In this document: one piece after another, positions 43,633 through 53,321 of the stretch
Position numbering within the stretch: the stretch's first letter is position 1
Layout: every line of letters begins with the position of its first letter
DNA from: Irregularibacter muris
GTDB lineage: Bacteria > Bacillota > Clostridia > Eubacteriales > Garciellaceae
DNA length: 64,000 nt
Direction: 5' to 3'
Assembly: GCF_024622505.1 (NCBI RefSeq)
Contig: NZ_JANKAS010000002.1
Coordinates: forward strand, 310,001 to 374,000
The notes under the pieces: model-generated
What the model was told of the DNA's origin: nothing
What the model saw: the letters and a program-made list of their open reading frames with translations, nothing else
Databases searched by the model: none
Translations under genes and position numbers: made by a program

Positions 43633-46110
43633 TCATATTATGCTCATAGGATTAATGTCAATAGCAATATTAAGATTATTACTTTCTTCTACTCCTTTAG
43701 GATACCCCTTTTTTAGAATATGACTAAAGAGTAAAAGGTCATTTGTTTTTATAATAAGATGCCATCTATATTTATTCTTAATCTTGGATATAGAACACGG
43801 CACAGGTTTAAATATATCATTGATTAGATGTCCTTTCCCTGCCTCTCTTAAATAATCGGTTAACTGAAGGTAAAATGTGTTTATCTTTCTTATTAAACTT
43901 TCTTCATCTTCACCAGTAAACACGATGTTGATTAATTTTTTGAAGGGAGGATACTGCATTTCTCTTCTTAGATTTATTTCTTCCTTGTAAAAATTATCAT
44001 AATCGTGCTGTTGGGCATGGATTAGGCTATAATGGCTGGGCTCATAAGTTTGTACGATAACCTGACCCGAAAGAACACTTCTACCTGCTCTACCAGCTAC
44101 CTGAGTTGTTAATTGGAAGGTACGCTCAGCTGCACGAAAATCAGGCAAATTCAATGATGTATCTGCAATAATTACTCCTACCAATGTTACTCTAGGAAAA
44201 TCCAACCCTTTAGAAATCATTTGAGTGCCTATAAGGATATCCGCCTCCTGGTTTTTAAAAGCATTGATTATCTGATCATGAGATCCTTTTTTCCTAGTTG
44301 TATCGACATCCATACGTAATATCCTAGCCTGAGGGAATTCTTTTTTTATAATGGTCTCCACTTTTTGTGTGCCTGTTCCAAAAAATCTAATTTTTCTACT
44401 TTTACAGCAGGGACATATCTTTGGAGTTGGTTTAGTATAGCCACAATAATGACATAGCAACCTATGATTGTTTTGATGATAAGTTAATGAGACATCACAT
44501 TTTGGGCATTTTTCCACATACCCACATTTCCTACATGACACAAAGGTAGAATAGCCCCTCCGATTTAAAAATAAAATACTTTGATGTTTCTCTTGAAGAT
44601 TTTGCTCTATGGCTCTTCTAAGTTCTTTACTTAATATGGAATAGTTCCCTTCTTTTAGTTCATTTCTCATATCCACTAGGGTAATATCTGGCATTGGGAT
44701 ATGATCTATTCTATTTTTAAGGGATAATAAATGATACTCCCTGTTCTCAGTGCTATGATAACTTTCAATAGAAGGGGTAGCACTTCCTAATACTAGATGA
44801 CAATCTACAATTTCGCACAATTTTTCTGCAACTTCTTTGGCGTGATATCTCGGCCTATTGGAAGACTTATAACTTGTTTCATGTTCCTCATCAATAATGA
44901 TTAGTCCTAGGCTTTTTAATGGGGCAAAGATAGCCGATCGGGCTCCTACCACAATATTTGTTTTTCCAGCCTTAATCCTTTTCCACTGATCGTATTTTTC
45001 CCCATGGGATAAATGACTATGTAGAACAGATACCTGTTCACCGAAACGACCAATGACTCGCTCTACCATTTGGGGCGTTAAGGAAATCTCGGGTACCAAA
45101 AGAATAGATTGTTTTCCCATTTTTAGCATTTTTTCAATCATATTTAAATATATTTCGGTTTTCCCACTTCCAGTTACCCCATGAATAAGCATTTTCTGAG
45201 AAGGCTTTTTAATCAAATACTCAAATTGCTCAATAATATTTTTTTGTTCCCCTGTTAGCGTTTTTCTAGGGTTTTGAAAATTTCTGTTATGATAAGGGTT
45301 TCGAAATACCATTTTTGAAGTGATACTAATTAATTCTTTTTTAAGTAAACTTTCTATAGAGCTATTAGAAATATTGAGTTTATTTTTTATATCCCTTAAT
45401 TTATAGGGAAAATGATCTAGATGCATAATTATTTCTCTCTGTTTATGCGCTGTATTTTTAATCTCCTTAAGGTAATCTTCTTGGCTTTTATATTTTCCTG
45501 ATAACATGATGTATTTCTCTTCTTTTTCTCTAATGCCCATATAGAATTTCTCTTGTACATCCAAATAGTTTTCCCTAACCATTTTTTTTATTCTTCTTTT
45601 GTTCTCTTGGCCTGGAAATGTCCTATATATTGTATCTAGATCCATGGGTCTATTTTGTTCTTGAATATACTGGACTACTTTACTTTCCAATGTATTATTT
45701 TTCCCTATACATTTTTCAGTTATTCTGGCAAGGTTTAAAAATACCCTTTCCTTTTTTACTATATTCATTCCACCGGGTATCATCACTTGCAATGCTTCAA
45801 TATGTAAGCATATATAATAATCTCTAATCCATTTGGCCAATTTCAGCTGATTAGCCGTTAAGGTAGGCGCCTCCTCTATAATTTGTATAATTTCTTTTAT
45901 TTTATTATCTTCTATATCACAATGGTCTTTAATTCCAACAACAAAAGCATCTACTGTTCTATCGCCCCGTCCAAAGGGAACGATCACCCTTTGACCCTCC
46001 TGAATTTCCCCCAATAGGGCAGTCGGTATTTTATAGTCAAAGTACTGGTCTATATGAATGCTAGGTTGATTTATGATTACTTGGGCATATTGGCTTATCA
46101 TATACATCAT
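43633..46110 (-). CDS. priA: Primosomal protein N' (replication restart helicase PriA)
   Basis: 3'-5' helicase that reloads the replisome on stalled forks. N-terminal DNA-binding region (VIINQPSIHIDQYFDY), Walker A GVTGSGKTEIYLN, DEEH in IIDEEHETSYK, and a double zinc site (CRKCGYVEKCPKCDVS, CHYCGYTKPTPKICPCC), then GTQMISKGLDFPRVTLV and QVAGRAGR. 825 aa; start may instead be ATG 46101 (GAGG upstream). Follows coaBC after a terminator. Confidence 0.97.
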   Translation of the reverse strand: MMYMISQYAQVIINQPSIHIDQYFDYKIPTALLGEIQEGQRVIVPFGRGDRTVDAFVVGIKDHCDIEDNKIKEIIQIIEEAPTLTANQLKLAKWIRDYYICLHIEALQVMIPGGMNIVKKERVFLNLARITEKCIGKNNTLESKVVQYIQEQNRPMDLDTIYRTFPGQENKRRIKKMVRENYLDVQEKFYMGIREKEEKYIMLSGKYKSQEDYLKEIKNTAHKQREIIMHLDHFPYKLRDIKNKLNISNSSIESLLKKELISITSKMVFRNPYHNRNFQNPRKTLTGEQKNIIEQFEYLIKKPSQKMLIHGVTGSGKTEIYLNMIEKMLKMGKQSILLVPEISLTPQMVERVIGRFGEQVSVLHSHLSHGEKYDQWKRIKAGKTNIVVGARSAIFAPLKSLGLIIIDEEHETSYKSSNRPRYHAKEVAEKLCEIVDCHLVLGSATPSIESYHSTENREYHLLSLKNRIDHIPMPDITLVDMRNELKEGNYSILSKELRRAIEQNLQEKHQSILFLNRRGYSTFVSCRKCGYVEKCPKCDVSLTYHQNNHRLLCHYCGYTKPTPKICPCCKSRKIRFFGTGTQKVETIIKKEFPQARILRMDVDTTRKKGSHDQIINAFKNQEADILIGTQMISKGLDFPRVTLVGVIIADTSLNLPDFRAAERTFQLTTQVAGRAGRSVLSGQVIVQTYEPSHYSLIHAQQHDYDNFYKEEINLRREMQYPPFKKLINIVFTGEDEESLIRKINTFYLQLTDYLREAGKGHLINDIFKPVPCSISKIKNKYRWHLIIKTNDLLLFSHILKKGYPKGVEESNNLNIAIDINPMSII

Positions 46111-46129
46111 CCTCTTAATAATTCTAAAT

Positions 46130-46163
46130 AATAATAAAGCGTACTTTTGTACGCTTTATTATA
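46130..46163 (-). terminator. Terminator after coaBC
   Basis: ATAATAAAGCGTAC/GTACGCTTTATTAT stem with a 4-nt loop overlapping the coaBC stop; on the minus strand it is followed by TTTAGAAT, so the T-run is short. Confidence 0.6.
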
Positions 46164-47349
46164 GTATTTTTATCGCTTCATCTAATATTGTATTGGCAAC
46201 TTCTTCTTTAGACATCTTTGGCAAGCTTATAGTATTTCCACTTTTATTTATGATCTTAACAATATTTGTATCTCCTCTAAATCCAGCACCCTCTTGTGTT
46301 AAATCATTTGCTACAATAAAGTCTAGATTCTTTTTTAAAATCTTAGTCTTTGCATTATTGATTAAATTTTCAGTTTCAGCTGCAAATCCAATTAAGATTC
46401 TATTTTCTTTAACCTTTCCCAATTCATATGCAATATCAGAATTTTTCCTTAGGGATAATGATATTTCACTACTATTCTTCTTGATTTTTTGATTAGAGAT
46501 TTCATTAGGGCTATAATCTGCTACTGCCGCTGCTTTAATAATAATATGAGCCGATCTATATAATTCCATCACTTTATTATACATTTCCTTGGCAGTGGTT
46601 ACAGGATAATATTCTATTCCCTTAGGAACTTCCAATGAAGTTGGTCCCGAAACTAACATAACTTCTGCCCCTCTACTTTGCGCCTGGGCAGCTAGGGCAT
46701 ATCCCATTTTTCCTGAAGAATGATTGGTAATATAGCGCACTGGATCAATAGGTTCACGGGTTGGTCCTGCAGTAATTAAGATTTTTTTTTCCTTCAGATC
46801 CATATTCTTGCTAAAGAAACTCACAATTTCTTGTTCAATGGCCATTGGTGAAGGTAATTTACCTATTCCTACATCCCCACAGGCTAAATGTCCTGATTCA
46901 GGTTGCATAAGATAATAACCCAAGTCTCTTAGCTTTTTCATATTTCCCTCTACAATAGGATTTAGATACATCTGTGTATTCATAGCGGGCACAATAAGTT
47001 TAGGTGCTTTGGTAGCCATTATTGTAGTTGACAGCATATCATCTGCTATACCATTAGCTATTTTCCCTATAATATTCGCCGTGGCAGGTGCAACAACAAA
47101 TAAATCCGCCTTTTGAGCCAAACTTATATGTTCTACCTCCCAATATTTTATGTTTTGGAAGGTATCAACAACTACTACATTTTGAGATAAGGTTTGAAAG
47201 CTTAAGGGAGTAACTAATTTTGTGGCCGCCTCTGTCATAATGACATGGATATCAGCCCCTAATTTTTTTAAACGACTTACTAAATCTATTGATTTATATG
47301 CCGAAATACCTCCAGTCACTCCTAGCACGATTGTTTTACCCTTTAACAT
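46159..47349 (-). CDS. coaBC: Bifunctional phosphopantothenoylcysteine synthetase/decarboxylase
   Basis: Two consecutive CoA-synthesis steps. The flavin decarboxylase half begins VLGVTGGISAYKSIDLVSRLKK and includes APATANIIGKIANGIADDML and PAMNTQMYLNP; the synthetase half begins KKILITAGPTREPIDPVRYITNHSSGKMGYALA and includes KAAAVADYSP. 396 aa, complete fusion. Follows rpoZ by 12 bp in the remA-gmk-rpoZ-coaBC order known from Bacillus. Confidence 0.98.
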   Translation of the reverse strand: MLKGKTIVLGVTGGISAYKSIDLVSRLKKLGADIHVIMTEAATKLVTPLSFQTLSQNVVVVDTFQNIKYWEVEHISLAQKADLFVVAPATANIIGKIANGIADDMLSTTIMATKAPKLIVPAMNTQMYLNPIVEGNMKKLRDLGYYLMQPESGHLACGDVGIGKLPSPMAIEQEIVSFFSKNMDLKEKKILITAGPTREPIDPVRYITNHSSGKMGYALAAQAQSRGAEVMLVSGPTSLEVPKGIEYYPVTTAKEMYNKVMELYRSAHIIIKAAAVADYSPNEISNQKIKKNSSEISLSLRKNSDIAYELGKVKENRILIGFAAETENLINNAKTKILKKNLDFIVANDLTQEGAGFRGDTNIVKIINKSGNTISLPKMSKEEVANTILDEAIKIL

Positions 47350-47361
47350 AAAATACCTCCG

Positions 47362-47568
47362 TTAATTTTCATCTCCATCATATGGAGTATACTCTATTAA
47401 TCCTTTGTCAATTTCATTTGTAGAAATCGTTACTGGATTATTGCTTTCTATATCAATGGAAGCTTCTTTGCCAGCAACCAGCTGTCTAGCCCTTTTGGCC
47501 GTAATTACGACTAAGGAATATTTATTATCTACTTCTTTTAACAGGGATCTTAAAGATGGTTTTATCAT
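47362..47568 (-). CDS. rpoZ: RNA polymerase omega subunit
   Basis: 68-aa RNA polymerase assembly subunit. PSLRSLLKEVDNKYSLVVITAKRARQLVAG is the conserved core and the tail is acidic. Its start overlaps the gmk stop by 1 bp. Confidence 0.96.
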   Translation of the reverse strand: MIKPSLRSLLKEVDNKYSLVVITAKRARQLVAGKEASIDIESNNPVTISTNEIDKGLIEYTPYDGDEN

Positions 47569-48206
47569 TATATTTTCCTCCTTACAATCTTATCTATAGA
47601 ATCTTTCAATCTATCTACTCTACATTTTTCAGCAATCAAGATTGATTTTATTTTTTCTACTGCATCATCAATCTCGTCATTTATAACGATATAGTTATAT
47701 TTAGATACATAATTAATTTCTTCATAAGACGCCTGAAAACGCTTTGTCAATTCTTCTTTTGTTTCTGTACCCCTTTTGGTAATTCTATTCTTCAATTCTT
47801 CCATAGAGGGTGGCATTACAAATATAAAGACTCCCTCTGGGAATTCTGATTTAACCTTTAAGGCTCCTTGTATGTCAATTTCTAATATGACATCCTTTCC
47901 CATTTGCAATTCATTCATCACTTTATCTTTTGGTGTTCCATAATAATTATTATAAACCATTGCATATTCTAAAAATGCATTTCTCTGCACCATTTCTTTA
48001 AATTCTTCTTTTTCTATAAAATTATAATTAATACCATCTATTTCCCTTGGACGTGGTTTTCTAGTAGTCGTTGATATGGACAATTTCAATTTTGGAACCT
48101 CTTTAAGCAAAGCTTTACACACTGTACCCTTTCCGGCACCAGAAGGGCCGGAAATAACGATTAAGAGTCCTTTTTGTATATTTTCCCTGCATTCCCACTT
48201 AGACAT
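47568..48206 (-). CDS. gmk: Guanylate kinase
   Basis: GMP to GDP. P-loop [42 protein letters not shown] for GMP binding, and a C-terminal lid. 212 aa from ATG 48206, overlapping the remA stop region by 8 bp, so translation is coupled. Confidence 0.97.
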   Translation of the reverse strand: MSKWECRENIQKGLLIVISGPSGAGKGTVCKALLKEVPKLKLSISTTTRKPRPREIDGINYNFIEKEEFKEMVQRNAFLEYAMVYNNYYGTPKDKVMNELQMGKDVILEIDIQGALKVKSEFPEGVFIFVMPPSMEELKNRITKRGTETKEELTKRFQASYEEINYVSKYNYIVINDEIDDAVEKIKSILIAEKCRVDRLKDSIDKIVRRKI

Positions 48207-48471
48207 TTTGATCCTCAATTGTATTATTATCTTTATTATCCAATCGATGGGCTACAGTTTCTGGTTGAACAGCTGATAAAATAATATGATCACTATCGGT
48301 GATGATTACTGCCCTAGTTCTACGTCCATAAGTTGCATCTATCAACATTCCTCTTTCCCTTGCTTCCTGAATAATTCTCTTAATTGGTGCTGATTCGGGA
48401 CTAACAATTGCAATAAGCCTATTGGCAGATACAATGTTTCCAAATCCAATATTTATCAGTTTTATTGACAT
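48199..48471 (-). CDS. remA: Extracellular matrix regulator RemA family (DUF370)
   Basis: 90-aa DNA-binding regulator; in Bacillus RemA activates matrix and osmoprotection genes. [67 protein letters not shown] is the near-invariant family core. It keeps the conserved yicC-remA-gmk-rpoZ order. Function in Clostridia is less certain. Confidence 0.95.
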   Translation of the reverse strand: MSIKLINIGFGNIVSANRLIAIVSPESAPIKRIIQEARERGMLIDATYGRRTRAVIITDSDHIILSAVQPETVAHRLDNKDNNTIEDQNV

Positions 48472-48485
48472 AACTATACCTCTCT

Positions 48486-49361
48486 TTATTCAATATTTTG
48501 TATTTGCTCGCGAATTTTTTCTAATTCACTTTTAATATCTACCACTTCTCTAGATATGGAATATGAATTTCCCTTAGAGCCGATTGTATTAATTTCCCTA
48601 TTCATTTCTTGGACAATAAAATCAAGCTTTCTCCCTACAAGTTCATTTTTAAAAGTATTCTTAAATTGTTTCATATGGCTATATAATCTAATAATTTCTT
48701 CAGTGATATTAGACTTATCAGCAAATATCGCCACTTCTGTCATTAGTCTAGTTTCATCTATTTCAAAATTGCCGGTATATTCAATGATCTTTTCGGCAAG
48801 GCGTTTTTTATACTCATTTTCAATCTCTGGTGCCAAAGCATCAATATTTTCTACTTTTTTTTCGATTATTTCACATCGGTAAAGCAAATCTTTCTTTAAA
48901 TTATTTCCTTCTTCTATTCTAGCAGAATCTAATTGGATTAGTGCTTTATTGAGTGCTCCTTTTAAAGATTCCCAAAGCTCTTCTACATCATATTCATTGT
49001 CTTCCACTTGAATAGCTTCAGGAAACCGAGCCATTAACTCTATACCAATATCTTTTTCTAGCATTGGAAATGTATTTTTTATTTGATTTAAAGCGCTATA
49101 ATATCCTTTTAACAAGGCTAAATCTATTTTTACCTTTTTTTCCTGCTCCTTCAAAGATTGGAACCGAATATGTACTTCAATTCTTCCTCGGGCAACAAAT
49201 TCATTAATTTTCCTTCGAATCCTATCCTCTATACTATTTAGTTGTCGAGGCATACGTATGGAAAAATCCCGATATCTATTGTTGATGGTTTTAATTTCCA
49301 CGGAAAAATCATAATGATTATCTTTTGATTCTCCTCTTCCAAAACCGGTCATGCTTTTCAT
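48486..49361 (-). CDS. yicC: YicC family endoribonuclease
   Basis: Stress-associated endoribonuclease family. [14 protein letters not shown] at the N-terminus, [23 protein letters not shown], and a C-terminal [19 protein letters not shown]. 291 aa from ATG 49361 with GGAAGG 9 nt upstream. The frame is open to 49427 but those residues are encoded by a degenerate repeat (49400-49475), so that extension should not be annotated. First gene of the yicC-remA-gmk-rpoZ-coaBC run. Confidence 0.96.
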   Translation of the reverse strand: MKSMTGFGRGESKDNHYDFSVEIKTINNRYRDFSIRMPRQLNSIEDRIRRKINEFVARGRIEVHIRFQSLKEQEKKVKIDLALLKGYYSALNQIKNTFPMLEKDIGIELMARFPEAIQVEDNEYDVEELWESLKGALNKALIQLDSARIEEGNNLKKDLLYRCEIIEKKVENIDALAPEIENEYKKRLAEKIIEYTGNFEIDETRLMTEVAIFADKSNITEEIIRLYSHMKQFKNTFKNELVGRKLDFIVQEMNREINTIGSKGNSYSISREVVDIKSELEKIREQIQNIE

Positions 49362-49399
49362 TATATTCATCCTTCCAAAAACATTCAATATTTTTTTAT

Positions 49400-49475
49400 A
49401 AAGTCGTAAAATTTGTCTTGCTTGCAAGGAATCAAACTTTCCTAATGTATAAATACGACCATAGCTGCTTTCATA
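49400..49475 (-). repeat. Interspersed double-hairpin repeat, degenerate copy D
   Basis: Read on the minus strand: GAAAGCAGCTATGGTCG, then ATTAGGAAAGTTTGA, then GCAAGCAAGACAAATTTT, in the same order and spacing as copies A and B. Hairpin pairing is weakened by changes. Lies between dapF and yicC. Confidence 0.55.
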
Positions 49476-49515
49476 TAAAATTTAAAATTCTATACAAAAT
49501 ATAATAATCCTTCTT

Positions 49516-50340
49516 CTAAGATAAATTTCCTGTAAAAACTTCCTCAGCCGGTCCCGTCATTAATATATGTTCCCCCGCAAAATTTATTTCTAGTGTCCCT
49601 CCTGGCAAATGTACCCTGACGGGGGAATCTATCCTTCTCTTCTCTTTTAATACTGCAGCAATAGCACAGGCTCCCGTACCACAGGCTAGAGTGAGTCCTA
49701 CTCCTCTTTCCCAAGTTACTCCCCTCACTTCTTTGCGATTGACAATCTCTATGAAATTCACATTGGTTTTTTCCGGAAATAAGGGATGATTTTCTAGAGT
49801 CCGACCTATTCTTTCAACAGGATAAGTTTCTAAATGATCCACCTCTATGATGGAGTGGGGAACACCCACTAATACTGAAGAAAAAACAATTTCTTGATTA
49901 TTAATATACACTACTTCATCCAAAGCATCTTTTTTATCAATATTCATTGGAATATTGGAAGGATTATAATCTACCTTTCCCATATTTACCTGTACTATTG
50001 TATCCGCATTTTTTTGCTCAATAATTTTTACATTGGTTTTTCCAGCCCTAGTTTCAATGGAAAAACACGTTTCTTGAACTATTCCGTGATCATATACATA
50101 CTTGGCAAAACAGCGAACTCCATTTCCACACATAGCCGCTCTACTACCATCCTGATTATAAAAAACCATTTTTACAGCACACTTATTAGAAGGTTGAATG
50201 AGGATAAGCCCATCTGCACCTACACCTAAATGTCTATGACAAATATGTGAAATTTGTTTTGGAGTAAGATTGAGTTTTTCTTCCCTATCCTCTATTAGGA
50301 CAAAGTCATTACCTAATCCATGCATTTTAGTAAATTTCAT
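49516..50340 (-). CDS. dapF: Diaminopimelate epimerase
   Basis: Converts LL- to meso-diaminopimelate for lysine and peptidoglycan. It has two catalytic Cys residues: Cys71 in MCGNGVRCFAKYV and the second in LACGTGACAIAAV; also FTKMHGLGNDFV at the N-terminus. 274 aa. It is transcribed divergently from rqcH and has no other lysine genes nearby. Confidence 0.98.
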   Translation of the reverse strand: MKFTKMHGLGNDFVLIEDREEKLNLTPKQISHICHRHLGVGADGLILIQPSNKCAVKMVFYNQDGSRAAMCGNGVRCFAKYVYDHGIVQETCFSIETRAGKTNVKIIEQKNADTIVQVNMGKVDYNPSNIPMNIDKKDALDEVVYINNQEIVFSSVLVGVPHSIIEVDHLETYPVERIGRTLENHPLFPEKTNVNFIEIVNRKEVRGVTWERGVGLTLACGTGACAIAAVLKEKRRIDSPVRVHLPGGTLEINFAGEHILMTGPAEEVFTGNLS

Positions 50341-50474
50341 AAACTAACCCTCTTTGAGATGTTTGTATCTTTGATCATGTATACATTTATATATTTTTTG
50401 TTTTTAAAAATAATGATCACTTATTTATGTATTATACCATAAAGCTAAAGTTTATATAATTTTTAATCTTGTTT

Positions 50475-50539
50475 TTGTATATTATAAGGATTCCTTTATA
50501 ATTATATGATTAAATGTTAAAATGAATTAATCATATAAT
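50475..50539 (+). promoter_or_regulatory. rqcH promoter overlapped by a palindrome
   Basis: TTGTAT-16-TATAAT (50475-50502). A perfect 13-bp inverted repeat ATTATATGATTAA/TTAATCATATAAT with a 13-nt centre (50501-50539) overlaps the -10 end and start site and stops just before AAGGAGG. It could be an operator or a 5' mRNA hairpin. Confidence 0.6.
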
Positions 50540-50552
50540 AAGGAGGATTTTT

Positions 50553-52325
50553 ATGGCATTTGACGGTATTACTACGATAGCCTTAATAGATGAATTATCC
50601 GGCAGACTTATAGATGGACGGATAGATAAAATATATCAGCCTGAAAGAGATGAAATACATATTAATATTAGTAACAAAAGGGATAAATGCACATTGCTAC
50701 TTTCTGCTAATCCTAATAATCCCAGAGTATATCTAACAGAAAAATCTAAAGCTAATCCCCTTTCCCCTCCTAATTTTTGTATGTTGCTTAGAAAGATCTT
50801 ATCCAGGGGCAGAATCCTATCCATAGATCAATTCTCTATGGATAGAATAATTGAGATGGATATCGAAACTCTAAATGAATTAGGAGATAGAGTGGTGAGA
50901 TCCCTGATTATAGAAATTATGGGACGTCACAGTAATATCATCCTTTTAAATAAAAAAACCAATATCATCATAGATAGCATAAAAAAAGTGGGTTCAAATA
51001 TCAGTCGATACAGGCAGGTTTTGCCTGGCAAAGAATATATTTATCCACCCAATCACAATAAAATCAACCCATTAGAAGTAGGAGAAAAGGAGATCACATC
51101 TTTAATAGATGACTATCCTCCAAATAAAAAAATAGAAAAGTTCCTTTTAGAAAATTTTACTGGCATTAGCCCAATTATCTCTAGGGAGATTTGTTATAGA
51201 AGCCACATTCACTATGACACACCTATGCAAAGTTTATCTATAGAGCAAAAAAACTATTTATTACGATGCTTTTTAGAAGTCATAGATCAAGTAAAAAATA
51301 AAGAGTTTATGCCTGTTATGATATATAATGAAAATCAAACAAAATTGATAGATTTTTCACCTATACCTCTCAGACAATATCAATCTCTAATGACTAAAAA
51401 TTTCAACTCTATCTCTATGCTTTTGGAACAGTTCTATTATGAAAGAGATAAGTTAGAAAGAATAAAACAAAAAAATAGTGGATTATTACATCTTCTGCAA
51501 AATAAATTAGATAGAAATTATAAAAAATTAGGAGTTCAACAAGAAGAATATCAATTATCCAAAGAAGCTGAAATTTATAAATTATATGGGGAATTGATTA
51601 TTTCCAACATTTATTCTATTAAAAAGGGATTGGACAAAGCTACTCTATTAAACTTTTATTCAGAACATCAAGAGGAGGTTGAAATTCCCCTTAACCCCAA
51701 TCTTACTCCCTCGGAAAATGCACAAAAATATTTTAAAAAATATAATAAAAGTAAAAATGCTGCTCTGCAGTTAGAAATCCAAATAAGATACACCAAAGAC
51801 GAAATCTACTATCTCGAAAGCCAAGTAGCCAATATAGAAAATACAACCGATCATGAAGATATTGAAGAGATTAAAGAAGAATTAAGAAAAGAAGGCTATT
51901 TATCTCCTGTTAGCAAAAAAAATACTGTTAAAGTCAAATCTTCTTCGCCATTGCATTTTAAATCCAGTGATGGTTATGACATCTATGTGGGAAAAAACAA
52001 CCGTCAAAATGATCATTTAACCCTTAGGGCTTCCTCAGACAAGGATATATGGTTTCATACTAAGGATATACCAGGTTCTCATGTGGTCGTGAAAAATCTC
52101 TCTTATCATGATATCCCTGAAAAAACTTTATTAGAAGCAGCTTCCTTGGCTGCCTATTACAGTAAGGCTAAAAAATCCAGTAACGTTCCTATAGATTTTA
52201 CTCAAATAAAATATGTTAGAAAGCCCAAGGGAGCAAAGCCGGGAATGGTTATTTATGACCACAATAAAACCATATTCATCACCCCTAAAGAAGAAAATAT
52301 TTTATCAATAAAAAGGGTTAAGTAA
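50553..52325 (+). CDS. rqcH: Ribosome quality control protein RqcH (NFACT/FbpA family)
   Basis: Binds stalled 50S-peptidyl-tRNA complexes and recruits tRNA-Ala to add C-terminal alanine tails. NFACT-N domain with FDGITTIALIDELSGRLIDGRIDKIYQP; Asp97-Arg98 in SMDRII match the residues needed for tailing in B. subtilis. EIMGRHSNIIL follows, then helix-hairpin-helix and long coiled-coil regions (about 300-430), and the NFACT-R domain with DIWFHTKDIPGSHVVV. 590 aa. Also historically annotated as fibronectin-binding protein. Single plus-strand gene; convergent with rluD. Confidence 0.96.
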   Translation: MAFDGITTIALIDELSGRLIDGRIDKIYQPERDEIHINISNKRDKCTLLLSANPNNPRVYLTEKSKANPLSPPNFCMLLRKILSRGRILSIDQFSMDRIIEMDIETLNELGDRVVRSLIIEIMGRHSNIILLNKKTNIIIDSIKKVGSNISRYRQVLPGKEYIYPPNHNKINPLEVGEKEITSLIDDYPPNKKIEKFLLENFTGISPIISREICYRSHIHYDTPMQSLSIEQKNYLLRCFLEVIDQVKNKEFMPVMIYNENQTKLIDFSPIPLRQYQSLMTKNFNSISMLLEQFYYERDKLERIKQKNSGLLHLLQNKLDRNYKKLGVQQEEYQLSKEAEIYKLYGELIISNIYSIKKGLDKATLLNFYSEHQEEVEIPLNPNLTPSENAQKYFKKYNKSKNAALQLEIQIRYTKDEIYYLESQVANIENTTDHEDIEEIKEELRKEGYLSPVSKKNTVKVKSSSPLHFKSSDGYDIYVGKNNRQNDHLTLRASSDKDIWFHTKDIPGSHVVVKNLSYHDIPEKTLLEAASLAAYYSKAKKSSNVPIDFTQIKYVRKPKGAKPGMVIYDHNKTIFITPKEENILSIKRVK

Positions 52326-52340
52326 ATTTACTTAACCCTT
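52313..52340. terminator. Bidirectional terminator rqcH / rluD
   Basis: Perfect 28-nt palindrome AAGGGTTAAGTAAA/TTTACTTAACCCTT covering the stop codons of both convergent genes, which are only 2 bp apart. Confidence 0.8.
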
Positions 52341-53254
52341 AGTATATTGATAATTTTTAAAAAGTCTTCTGGTAGGTTGCATTTAAACTTTAGGGGTACA
52401 TTGGTGATTGGATGGAGAAAACTCAGTTCCTTAGCATGGAGTAATTGCCCCTTTAAGTTAAACTTTTGCTTCCTATATCCATACACTGGATCTCCCACTA
52501 TGGGATGGCCTATATGTTCCATATGAACACGAATCTGATGGGTTCTTCCCGTTTCTAATTTGGCCTCTATTAAAGTATTTTTATCAAACCTTTCTAAAAC
52601 CTTATAGTGGGTAATCGCTCTTTTCCCATTTTTAGACACAACAGCCATTCTTTTTCGATCTATGGGATGCCTGCCTATGGGCTCATCAATTCTTCCACAA
52701 TCCTCTTTTATGACGCCCTCTGTTAATGCCCTATATTTTCTGGTAATATTATGCTCCTTTAGTTCCTGAGCTAGCTTTATATGGGCAGTATCGGTTTTTG
52801 CCACCACTAATAATCCAGAAGTATCCTTGTCAATCCGATGGACAATCCCTGGCCGTAAGCTTCCATTTATTTGGGATAAGGACGGTGTATAATATAATAA
52901 AGCATTAACTAAGGTATCCCTATAATTGCCTGGTGCTGGATGGACTACCATACCTTTGGGCTTGTTAATAACAATAATATCATCATCCTCATATACAATG
53001 TCTAAGGGTATATTTTGAGGCTCTATTGCTATCTCTGTTGTTGTGGGAAATATAATTTCTACATTATCCTTAGGTTTCACTTTATAACTAGCCTTAACAA
53101 AAAAATTATTCACTTTGATATTCTCATCATTAATAAGTTTCTTTATAGAATTTCTAGAATAATCCTTTATATGATCGGATAAGTATATATCCAATCTTTT
53201 CCCTTCATCCTCTGTTTCCACATTTAATACAATACCATTTTCCAAATGCATCAC
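52328..53254 (-). CDS. rluD: RluA-family pseudouridine synthase (RluD-like)
   Basis: N-terminal S4 domain (RLDIYLSDHIKDYSRNSIKKLINDENIKVN) and catalytic domain with RPGIVHRIDKDTSGLLVVAKT (catalytic Asp in HRIDKDTSG), GRTHQIRVHMEHIGHPIVGDPVYG. 308 aa, 23S rRNA target by family. The start has no clear ribosome site; ATG 53251 is equally possible. In Bacillus the upstream neighbour is lspA, which is missing here. Confidence 0.93.
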   Translation of the reverse strand: MMHLENGIVLNVETEDEGKRLDIYLSDHIKDYSRNSIKKLINDENIKVNNFFVKASYKVKPKDNVEIIFPTTTEIAIEPQNIPLDIVYEDDDIIVINKPKGMVVHPAPGNYRDTLVNALLYYTPSLSQINGSLRPGIVHRIDKDTSGLLVVAKTDTAHIKLAQELKEHNITRKYRALTEGVIKEDCGRIDEPIGRHPIDRKRMAVVSKNGKRAITHYKVLERFDKNTLIEAKLETGRTHQIRVHMEHIGHPIVGDPVYGYRKQKFNLKGQLLHAKELSFLHPITNVPLKFKCNLPEDFLKIINILRVK

Positions 53255-53321
53255 CGCTATATAATTTTTATCCTACAGATTATACCATAAATCGGTTAGA
53301 TTATACAATTCCCATAGGCTA

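Noticed and set aside
46073-46492. Plus-strand frame of 139 codons
   Set aside because: Antisense to coaBC and the priA start; hydrophobic Ile/Phe/Ser-rich shadow without a ribosome site.
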